Assembly (NCBI GenBank): GCA_030641425.1
Contig: DAOWHM010000040.1
Coordinates: forward strand, 1-5,719
DNA: 5,719 bases
Direction: 5' to 3'
DNA from: Candidatus Bathyarchaeota archaeon
GTDB taxonomy: Archaea > Thermoproteota > Bathyarchaeia > Bathyarchaeales > SOJC01
The first letter of the stretch is position 1. Every line of letters begins with the position of its first letter. Position numbers and translations under genes: made by a program. Below the pieces are notes generated by a model. That model was not told the DNA's origin. It searched no databases and saw only the letters and a list, made by a program, of their open reading frames with translations. Positions 1-4,892 of the stretch are shown here, piece after piece.

Positions 1-1458
1 AACGGTCTCTCTTTCAGCAGTTCTTCAAATAACACTGTATCTGGAAATACTATAACACAAGCTATCGCGGGTGGCATCATCTTCGGGATGAATTGCTTTG
101 ACAACACCATCTCAGGAAACGAGGTGGCGAATAGTAGCGGCAACGGCATTCGTATCTACTACTCTTCCAACAACATTTTGTTCGACAATTCTCTGGTTGG
201 CAACAAATTTGGGTTCAGTGTTGGCGGGTCTGCGTTGAGTCACTTTTTGCATTCTATTGACACTTCAAACCTTGTTGACGGTAAGCCTGTCTACTACCTG
301 ATTAACCAACGAGGAATCACCGTTAACCCTTCATCACATCCGCAGATAGGATATCTGGCCCTCATAAACTCGACAAACGTAACTGTTGAAAACCAAACAT
401 TAGTGGGTAACGGAGTAGGGCTCCAACTCGCATACACGAATAATTCAAGAATATTAACCAGTTACATAGCAAATAACGGTGAAGGAGTAAAACTCGACAA
501 TTCCTTTAACAACACCATCTCAGGAAACAACATAACAAACAACGAGAATAGAGGCGTCTACCTCGAAGATTCGTCCAACAGCACTGTTTCTGGAAACACC
601 TTAACAAGCAACAACCAAGAAGGTGTCTCTCTTGAGATCTCGTCCAACAACACTGTTTCTGGAAACTTGATAGCAAACAACAGCTATGGCGTCTACCTCG
701 TCGAAGCGTTTTTCAACACTGTTTCAGGAAACACGATAATAAATAGCACTGAAGGTCTCTATTTCGAAGACTCTAGCTACAACATCATTTTTGGAAATAA
801 TATAAGAAATCACTTTGATGGTATCTTATTTGAAGGGTCTCCTGAAAACACGTTTTACCACAACAATCTCGTAAACAACACTCGCCATGCTCATTTCGGA
901 ACATTCCCTATTGATGCTAACTTTTGGGATAATGGTGCTGAAGGGAACTTCTGGAGCAACTACACTAGCGTTGACTCGAATTATGATGGCATAGGAGACA
1001 CGGCACATGTCATTGGTGCCAACAACAACGACAATTACCCTTTGGCAGGCCTGTTCTCTGATTTTCCAATCAGCTATGAAGGAGAAACTTATCACATCAC
1101 AACCATTTGTGATTCTGCGATCTCAGAGTTTCAATTGAACAACGTTACCAAAACAATTAGCTTCAATGTTACTGGCCCGGAATATACTATAGGTTCTTGT
1201 AGAGTAGCCATCCCAAACATTATAGCTCAAGACCTGTGGCAAGGTAACTACACAGTTCTGGTTGATGAAGAACCCCCAATCACGACGAATAACTGGACGG
1301 ATGGAACACATACATACGTTTACTTCAAATATTTGCATTCTGAACATGAAGTGACTATTATTCCAGAGTTTCCATCCTTGGCAATACTGCCTTTATTCAT
1401 GGTTACAACGCTTCTAGCAGTCTTTTTGTTTAAACGTAAAAGGCCTCTAGAACCATAA
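1..1458 (+). CDS. NosD-like parallel beta-helix surface protein with C-terminal PEFPS anchor (5' partial)
   Basis: The frame is open from the first base, so the ATG at 88 is internal and the N-terminus (expected to carry a signal peptide) is missing; 485 residues are visible. Residues 1-70 and about 125-295 are Asn/Ser-rich repeats of the form SSNNTVSGNTI, typical of NosD/CASH right-handed beta-helix proteins. Between them, about 84-103, is a segment with IDTSNLVDGKPVYYLINQ, and at 305-350 the FWDNG..GNFWSNY...D.DGIGDT...DNYPL block, both recurrent in archaeal NosD-type proteins. A beta-rich stalk follows (about 357-453), then PEFPS (455-459), a hydrophobic helix (460-477), KRKR and a short tail. 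This tripartite tail resembles archaeosortase-type (PEF-CTERM) signals or a simple membrane anchor. Many NXS/T sequons suggest an extracellular, glycosylated protein. Ligand unknown; a copper-enzyme maturation role like that of true NosD is not supported. Confidence 0.87.
   Translation, partial: NGLSFSSSSNNTVSGNTITQAIAGGIIFGMNCFDNTISGNEVANSSGNGIRIYYSSNNILFDNSLVGNKFGFSVGGSALSHFLHSIDTSNLVDGKPVYYLINQRGITVNPSSHPQIGYLALINSTNVTVENQTLVGNGVGLQLAYTNNSRILTSYIANNGEGVKLDNSFNNTISGNNITNNENRGVYLEDSSNSTVSGNTLTSNNQEGVSLEISSNNTVSGNLIANNSYGVYLVEAFFNTVSGNTIINSTEGLYFEDSSYNIIFGNNIRNHFDGILFEGSPENTFYHNNLVNNTRHAHFGTFPIDANFWDNGAEGNFWSNYTSVDSNYDGIGDTAHVIGANNNDNYPLAGLFSDFPISYEGETYHITTICDSAISEFQLNNVTKTISFNVTGPEYTIGSCRVAIPNIIAQDLWQGNYTVLVDEEPPITTNNWTDGTHTYVYFKYLHSEHEVTIIPEFPSLAILPLFMVTTLLAVFLFKRKRPLEP
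373..885 (+). repeat. tandem beta-helix repeats within the NosD-like gene
   Basis: Successive degenerate units of about 22-24 codons encode NNTISGN, NSTVSGN, NNTVSGN, FNTVSGN and similar turns. DNA identity is locally high: ACAACACCATCTCAGGAAAC occurs at 101-120 and again at 509-528, and a 27-base stretch at 571-597 recurs at 640-666 with one difference. The near-identity suggests recent duplication or gene conversion among the coils. Confidence 0.85.
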
Positions 1459-1487
1459 TTGATGGTAGCAGCTTATACAGTAACACA

Positions 1488-1499
1488 TGCATGCATGCA
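1488..1499. repeat. ATGCATGC palindrome, copy 1
   Basis: TGCATGCATGCA is a perfect 12-bp palindrome of alternating purines and pyrimidines. It sits in the 49-base gap between the convergent beta-helix and DUF2061 genes, 29 bases after the former's stop. The function is not known; the same tetranucleotide run recurs in the next spacers. Confidence 0.9.
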
Positions 1500-1507
1500 C
1501 GCGAAGT

Positions 1508-1780
1508 CTAGTCCAAATATCCTAGCTTTCTAAGTCTTTCCATAATTTTTTCTTTTTCCTTCTCAGTTAGCTCTTCTCTTTTCTTTAAACCCCAGTCGGC
1601 TCTATCCCATAGTCGCTCATGAAAATAATAGAGGACTACCTGAATTGCGTGGAACAAAACCGTTATCATCGTGGTAGTTTCCCAGCTCTGAGTTAGAAGC
1701 CATGTTACTACTCCAAGAACTAAAACACCAAGTATTCGCCATGTAACAGCCTTCATCCAAGACCTTTTTCTACTCTGCAA
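1508..1780 (-). CDS. DUF2061 family small membrane protein
   Basis: A 90-residue protein with the DUF2061 pattern: KRSWMKAVTWRILG at the N-terminus (5-18), a first membrane helix about 16-31, a second about 36-53 ending in YYFHERLW (51-58), then a charged, probably cytoplasmic tail rich in Lys/Glu (64-90) that may be a short coiled coil. DUF2061 proteins are uncharacterised predicted membrane proteins; no biochemical role is established. The start is a TTG at 1780: AGAGG lies 7 bases upstream, a TATA-like box is correctly placed, and starting at the internal ATG (1756) would remove the conserved KRSW lead-in. It is convergent with the beta-helix gene and divergent from the ABC operon, so it is probably a single-gene transcript. 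The charged tail makes it somewhat longer than the two-helix core. Confidence 0.85.
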   Translation of the reverse strand: MQSRKRSWMKAVTWRILGVLVLGVVTWLLTQSWETTTMITVLFHAIQVVLYYFHERLWDRADWGLKKREELTEKEKEKIMERLRKLGYLD

Positions 1781-1787
1781 GGTTATT

Positions 1788-1792
1788 CCTCT
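1788..1792 (-). promoter_or_regulatory. ribosome binding site deciding the TTG start of the DUF2061 gene
   Basis: On the minus strand AGAGG precedes TTG by 7 bases (AGAGGAATAACCTTG). This spacing supports initiation at TTG rather than at the internal ATG eight codons later. Confidence 0.6.
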
Positions 1793-1810
1793 AGACTTAC
1801 AAGTTTAGGA

Positions 1811-1820
1811 GTATTTTAAG
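1811..1820 (-). promoter_or_regulatory. TATA-like box for the DUF2061 gene
   Basis: The minus strand reads CTTAAAATAC, an archaeal TATA-like element centred about 36 bases before the TTG start. Transcription would begin near 1790, giving a very short leader just around the ribosome binding site. Sequence-only prediction. Confidence 0.45.
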
Positions 1821-1858
1821 CGCGGGTATCCATGCATAGAATCTTGTTCTATCACGTT

Positions 1859-1868
1859 GCATGCATGC
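1859..1868. repeat. ATGCATGC palindrome, copy 2
   Basis: GCATGCATGC is a perfect 10-bp palindrome in the divergent spacer. It runs directly into CTAGTCCAAA (1868-1877), a 10-mer also found next to copy 1 at 1508-1517. Confidence 0.9.
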
Positions 1869-1950
1869 TAGTCCAAACTGATTGAGAGGCTGACTAATGT
1901 AGTAATCCGACCACATTCAGGGCACTAATTATTCTCTACACTAGACGGTA

Positions 1951-2031
1951 CTACCAGCTTTCTCCATAATGCCCACATGCTGCTACGATGTCAAAGATGT
2001 CAACTTCTCTGTCGCCGTCAATGCATGCATC
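1951..2031 (-). pseudogene. relic of a dockerin/EF-hand-like calcium-binding segment
   Basis: On the minus strand a 26-codon frame between two TAG stops (2032-2034 and 1951-1953) encodes DGDREVDIFDIVAACGHYG. It matches the common archaeal secreted-protein pattern D-V-N-G-D-G-x-V-D-I-x-D-I-...-Y-G of dockerin-type loops. The first conserved Asp of the loop appears replaced by Cys, and an ATGCATGCAT palindrome overlaps this damaged end. There is no start codon or ribosome binding site. The same frame upstream of the TAG reads open back to an ATG at 2088 (18 codons), which could be another part of the same remnant. Most likely the leftover C-terminal part of a surface protein; a chance match is possible because the stretch is short. 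Confidence 0.5.
2021..2030. repeat. ATGCATGC palindrome, copy 3
   Basis: ATGCATGCAT is a perfect 10-bp palindrome in the divergent spacer, about 90 bases before the TATA-like box of the ABC operon. With the next two bases it forms ATGCATGCATCC, matching ATGCATACATCC at 4536-4547 with one difference. Confidence 0.9.
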
Positions 2032-2114
2032 CTATCGAAGTTTCTTCTCACTTAATGTCCATGTCACCTTCTCTGATACACACTTCATCAAAGATTCTTT
2101 TCATTTAGGTGTAC

Positions 2115-2131
2115 AAATATTAAATACTTAA
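2115..2131 (+). promoter_or_regulatory. TATA-like box for the ABC transporter operon
   Basis: The AT-only stretch AAATATTAAATACTTAA (with one C) lies 40-56 bases before the ATPase ATG. Archaeal initiation about 25 bases downstream would give a leader of about 20-30 bases. A sequence-only call. Confidence 0.5.
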
Positions 2132-2157
2132 TCTAAACTAGTTTGTTCTTGGTGGAA

Positions 2158-2170
2158 GGGGGATACCTCC
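2158..2170 (+). promoter_or_regulatory. short hairpin abutting the ATPase start codon
   Basis: GGGGG, a three-base ATA loop and CCTCC end exactly at the ATG (2171). The stem pairs all five positions, one as G-U in RNA. The G-rich arm (GGAAGGGGG, 2155-2162, preceded by GGTGG) is the only ribosome-binding-site candidate, so the hairpin would compete with ribosome access. Regulation is inferred, not shown. Confidence 0.35.
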
Positions 2171-3145
2171 ATGAATTTGAATGATATTGAAATAGATGCC
2201 GTCACTAAACGTTTCGAAGACACGGTAGCTGTGGACAACGTCTCGATGAAAGTTGCGAAAGGCGAACTCTTTGGCTTGTTGGGACCAAATGGTGCCGGAA
2301 AGTCTACGCTTACAAAGATGCTTTGTGGAATGGTGAACCCTACTTCAGGTACAATTAAAGTTGGAGGATACAACATTCGAGATAATGCCATGAAAGTGAA
2401 AGAATTACTTGGCGTTGTTCCCCAAGACATTGTTCTGTACGATTACATGAATGCCCGTGAAAACCTTGCCTTTTTCGGAAAACTTTACGGATTGTCAGGA
2501 GGCAAACTTAGGGATCGAATTGAGGAACTTCTGAAGTTCACTCAGCTGGACGAAAAAGCTGTAAAACGCCACATTTCCACCTACTCTGGTGGCATGAAAC
2601 GCCGTGTTAACATAGCTGCTGCTCTTCTACATGAGCCTCAAGTTATGCTGTTGGACGAACCTAACGCCGGGCTTGACCCCGGAAACAGGTTGGCTCTCTG
2701 GGAAATAATTCAGACGTTACACAAGGAAGGAAAAACCATAGTGTTAACAACACACATGATGGATGAAGCAGAAGAACTAAGTGACCAAGTGGCAATTATG
2801 GACAAGGGCAAAATAATCGCCCTAGGCAGCCCTCGTCAACTCATAAAGAAAGTCAAAATGGAAAATACCATAACTGTGGTTCCGAACAAAATAACTCCGA
2901 AACTGATGGAAGCTGTGAAGAAGATCTCAGGAGTTAAAAGGTCTTACAGGGCTTATGACGAAGAGGAAAAAATTGAAACAATAAAAATAATAACAGAAAG
3001 AGCGGAGGATATCCTTCCTGAAGTGGTCTCGGGCATCTCCTCTGTTGGATCAAAAATCTTATCAGTCCAACTTTCACGGGGTACCCTAGAAGACGTATTT
3101 ATTCTACTCACGGGACGAAGCTTGAGAGAAGAGGAACAATTATGA
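2171..3145 (+). CDS. ABC-2 type transporter ATP-binding protein
   Basis: A 324-residue cytoplasmic ATPase that would power the permease encoded next to it. Visible motifs: Walker A GPNGAGKST (38-46), Q-loop Gln85 in VVPQD, signature YSGGM (138-142), Walker B VMLLDEP (158-164), D-loop GLDP (167-170) and H-loop His195. The residue after DEP is Asn (LDEPNAGLDP), where this family usually has Thr. Residues about 225-324 form the C-terminal extension typical of DrrA/CcmA-like exporter ATPases, ending in TLEDVFILLTGRSLRE. The ATG at 2171 follows a G-rich leader and the reading starts directly with the usual first beta strand. The stop overlaps the permease start (ATGA), implying translational coupling. 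Such pairs commonly export drugs, lipids or polysaccharides; the substrate cannot be told here. Confidence 0.95.
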   Translation: MNLNDIEIDAVTKRFEDTVAVDNVSMKVAKGELFGLLGPNGAGKSTLTKMLCGMVNPTSGTIKVGGYNIRDNAMKVKELLGVVPQDIVLYDYMNARENLAFFGKLYGLSGGKLRDRIEELLKFTQLDEKAVKRHISTYSGGMKRRVNIAAALLHEPQVMLLDEPNAGLDPGNRLALWEIIQTLHKEGKTIVLTTHMMDEAEELSDQVAIMDKGKIIALGSPRQLIKKVKMENTITVVPNKITPKLMEAVKKISGVKRSYRAYDEEEKIETIKIITERAEDILPEVVSGISSVGSKILSVQLSRGTLEDVFILLTGRSLREEEQL

Positions 3146-4404
3146 AGCTCAAGAGAACGATACGTCAAGTGTTCGCAATTGCCAAAACGGACTTTCTTGG
3201 AATTGTAAGAAACAAAACCGCCATCTTCTTCACATTGCTCTTTCCTCTGTTTTTCCTGATTATAATTGGCTTCACGTTCGGCACTCAAGGCACAGGAGAA
3301 ACAAGCCGCATCCAAGTTGGAACAGTCAACCTCGACGGAAACATGATCGACGTAAATGGCACTGTTTCTCAAAACAGCACAATTGGAGACGTATTTGTTC
3401 AAGTACTGAAAGACGCTAACTTCACAGTTTATGAGTACGATGTGTACGGCGATAAAGACACCAATGGCACTGCAGCTTATGACATTAGTCGCGGGGAGAT
3501 CAAAATAGCCGTGGTTTTACCAGCGAACTTTACAGAAACACTTTCTTACCAATATACTGACAGCTTGGGAATACCAATCCCCACAAGAGCCCATCTTGAT
3601 CTCTACACTGACCCAAGCGACCCCACAGGCTCCATAATCGGACAGCAAAGCCTTCTCGGCTTCATCTCAGGATTCATAAAATATTATCAAGAAATCGCGA
3701 TTAACCAACTTCCAGAAAATCTTCAAGACTATGCTGAAGTTCTCGCCGATCCGATTACAGTTTCAACCAGTGAAGCAGATGTCTCCGGACGCCAGCTAAG
3801 GTGGATTGACTATATGGTCCCAGGCACGCTGGGTCTTGTCCTCCTTTGGAGCGGGTTGAACCATGCTTCTGTAGCTATCGCAACCGAACGGACAAAAGGA
3901 ACCTTTCAGCGAATGGTTATTGCACCTGTCTCTTCCATAACTGTTCTAGCGGGAAAGTTTATCTCCTCGCTGGCAATCGTCTATATATCTGCTGTCATCA
4001 TGCTTGCCAGTGGCTTACTTCTTTTCCAAGTCAATCTCTACTGGAATGTTCCCGCAATTATCTTAGCCATCTTCCTAGGTGCACTTTCTGCAATTGGGAT
4101 CGGACTAATAATCTCATCTATTGCAAAAAACGAGGAGGCTGCCAATTCTATAGCAGTTCTAATCAGCGTTCCACTTCAATTTTTCATCGGAGCTTTCTTC
4201 CCTCTAGACATAATGCCGGAGCCGGCTCAAATCTTCGGAGAGGCTCTTCCGTTCACAAAGCTAGTCTATGCCATGCAGGATATTATGACTAAAAATCTTC
4301 CATTTGAAGCAGTAATGCCAGAAATCATTTACCTGACAATCTCCGGCCTGATTTTATTTGTCGTAGGGATAATAGCCTATCGATTATCTCTAAAGAGGCT
4401 CTAG
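3142..4404 (+). CDS. ABC-2 type transporter permease with large extracytoplasmic domain
   Basis: A 420-residue membrane protein of the ABC2_membrane/YhhJ-DrrB type. A basic N-terminus precedes helix 1 (about 26-46); residues about 48-222 form a long extracytoplasmic domain with several NXS/T sequons; five further helices lie at about 226-246, 266-290, 297-325, 335-355 and 395-415, ending in a basic SLKRL tail. The TERTKGTFQRM...APVS stretch after helix 2 is the usual cytoplasmic coupling region of these permeases. Translation starts at the ATG overlapping the ATPase stop, with GAGG 7 bases upstream. The six-helix, one-big-loop layout suggests a homodimer with two copies of the ATPase, acting as an exporter. 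The substrate is unknown; the sequence does not separate drug, lipid or polysaccharide export. Confidence 0.93.
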   Translation: MKLKRTIRQVFAIAKTDFLGIVRNKTAIFFTLLFPLFFLIIIGFTFGTQGTGETSRIQVGTVNLDGNMIDVNGTVSQNSTIGDVFVQVLKDANFTVYEYDVYGDKDTNGTAAYDISRGEIKIAVVLPANFTETLSYQYTDSLGIPIPTRAHLDLYTDPSDPTGSIIGQQSLLGFISGFIKYYQEIAINQLPENLQDYAEVLADPITVSTSEADVSGRQLRWIDYMVPGTLGLVLLWSGLNHASVAIATERTKGTFQRMVIAPVSSITVLAGKFISSLAIVYISAVIMLASGLLLFQVNLYWNVPAIILAIFLGALSAIGIGLIISSIAKNEEAANSIAVLISVPLQFFIGAFFPLDIMPEPAQIFGEALPFTKLVYAMQDIMTKNLPFEAVMPEIIYLTISGLILFVVGIIAYRLSLKRL

Positions 4405-4407
4405 ATT

Positions 4408-4436
4408 CACACAGCATGCATGCATGCTTCAGTGTG
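4408..4436 (+). repeat. palindrome copy 4 within a longer hairpin after the permease gene
   Basis: AGCATGCATGCATGCT (4413-4428) is a perfect 16-bp palindrome starting 9 bases after the permease stop. It is flanked by CACAC (4408-4412) and GTGTG (4432-4436), which extend the stem past a three-base bulge. In RNA it could fold with a CATG loop. No T-run follows, so it is not a classical terminator; it may protect the mRNA 3' end or be a DNA element. Function unknown. Confidence 0.8.
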
Positions 4437-4633
4437 TTCTATGAGTAATTACTCAGCTAACTGATATTTTATGAGTAGTTTCTTGTAGCGCTTGGCTATG
4501 AGGTTCAACAATTGATCGCTGCTGATCTAGCGTAGATGCATACATCCGAAATGAAATAAGGGTCGATGGAGAAGATATGTACAGGACATCAACTTGATTG
4601 GTAAAAATTCCATTTCTGAATCGAAGCGATAAG

Positions 4634-4641
4634 TTAAAATA
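4634..4641 (+). promoter_or_regulatory. TATA-like box for the SEC-C gene
   Basis: TTAAAATA lies 34 bases before the ATG at 4675, the expected spacing for a short-leader archaeal transcript. AGGTTGA, a partial match to the GGAGGTGA-type ribosome binding site, lies 6 bases before the ATG. Confidence 0.55.
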
Positions 4642-4674
4642 GCTTAGTAAAGAAACTTCTAAAGGTTGAATTAT

Positions 4675-4773
4675 ATGTCATGCGGTTGTGGATCAGAGAA
4701 GAGCAAACCTGCAGCAGAAGATCCGTGTAACTGTGGAAGCGGCAAGAAATTCAAAGAGTGCTGTGGCAAGTAG
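4675..4773 (+). CDS. stand-alone SEC-C zinc-motif miniprotein
   Basis: A 32-residue protein. Residues 18-32 (CNCGSGKKFKECCGK) match the SEC-C motif (CxCGSGKK[FY]KxCC), named for the SecA C-terminus, where its Cys residues bind zinc and aid contact with partners such as SecB. The N-terminus MSCGCGSEKSK has a second CxCGS sequence, so the protein looks like one and a half SEC-C units joined by a short Ala/Glu/Asp linker. Six Cys in 32 residues make metal binding likely. It has its own TATA-like box, a partial ribosome binding site, and an oligo-T tract 36 bases after the stop, all of which support a real gene despite the size. The role is not known; binding to nucleic acid or protein partners is possible. 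Confidence 0.8.
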   Translation: MSCGCGSEKSKPAAEDPCNCGSGKKFKECCGK

Positions 4774-4806
4774 CCATAAGGACACGTACTTTTCACAATT
4801 ACAACA

Positions 4807-4820
4807 CCCTTTTTTCTTTC
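4807..4820 (+). terminator. oligo-T terminator after the SEC-C gene
   Basis: CCCTTTTTTCTTTC on the plus strand, 34 bases after the SEC-C stop, is a T-rich tract of the type that ends archaeal transcription without a hairpin. Confidence 0.55.
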
Positions 4821-4849
4821 AACTGTTTACTCAAAAGTGTCTCAGAGGT

Positions 4850-4873
4850 CGATTTTTAGATTGATCAAAATCG
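4850..4873 (-). terminator. possible stem-loop after pyrE
   Basis: CGATTTT (4850-4856) and AAAATCG (4867-4873) form a 7-bp inverted repeat with a 10-base loop, 19 bases past the pyrE stop on the minus strand. The minus-strand arms carry T4-T5 runs. It could help end the pyrE transcript, but the evidence is weak. Confidence 0.3.
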
Positions 4874-4892
4874 TAGTTGTCGGTCTCGAAAT

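Larger units (their letters stand above)
1781..2170. other. 390-base divergent spacer with promoters, palindromes and decayed coding DNA
   Basis: No intact gene is seen. The DUF2061 promoter lies at the left end and the ABC operon promoter at the right end. Between them are ATGCATGC palindromes (1859-1868, 2021-2030), a lone ATGCAT (1832-1837), an imperfect nested inverted repeat (1831-1863) and, on the minus strand, a stop-bounded peptide resembling a dockerin/EF-hand segment (1951-2031). Short stop-interrupted frames continue upstream to about 2088 on the same strand. Confidence 0.6.
4405..4674. other. 270-base spacer between the permease and SEC-C genes
   Basis: No convincing gene. It holds the hairpin at its left end, a second ATGCAT site (ATGCATACATCC, 4536-4547), an ATGAGTARTT direct repeat (4441-4450 and 4470-4479) and the SEC-C promoter at its right end. 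On the minus strand a frame from an ATG at 4613 to a TAA at 4449, interrupted by one TAG at 4527-4529, encodes a helix-like Lys/Leu-rich stretch (IAKRYKKLLIKYQLAE) that could be decayed coding DNA. Confidence 0.5.

Noticed and set aside
826..1347. Minus-strand open frames of 89 and 74 codons opposite the beta-helix gene
   Set aside because: They are shadows of a clear coding frame, with no recognisable domain or ribosome site.
1868..1924. Minus-strand peptide CPECGRITTLVSLSISLD, suggestive of a half zinc ribbon
   Set aside because: Only 18 codons between two TAG stops, with a single Cys pair and no start or ribosome site; too short to separate from chance.
2953..3402. 149-codon minus-strand frame across the ATPase/permease junction
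   Set aside because: It lies opposite two well-supported genes, has no domain and has a low-complexity end; it is a shadow frame.
3846..4292. 148-codon plus-strand frame inside the permease gene
   Set aside because: Out-of-frame reading of the membrane helices, rich in Cys and Ser as expected of a shifted frame; no domain is seen.
1..4404. NosD-like protein plus ABC ATPase and permease as a NosDFY copper-maturation cluster
   Set aside because: The ABC pair is separated by the opposite-strand DUF2061 gene and has its own promoter. The permease has a long ectodomain unlike NosY, and archaeal NosD-style beta-helix proteins are common surface proteins. No nosZ or other Nos gene is visible.
1488..4428. 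CRISPR array or tRNA/rRNA gene
   Set aside because: The repeated palindromes are short, irregularly spaced and without uniform spacers. I saw no cloverleaf with a GGTTC-type arm and no rRNA-like sequence in any spacer.
1494..4428. ATGCATGC copies as ends of an insertion sequence
   Set aside because: No transposase, no target-site duplication and no paired inverted termini around a coding unit were found; the copies vary in length and flanks.
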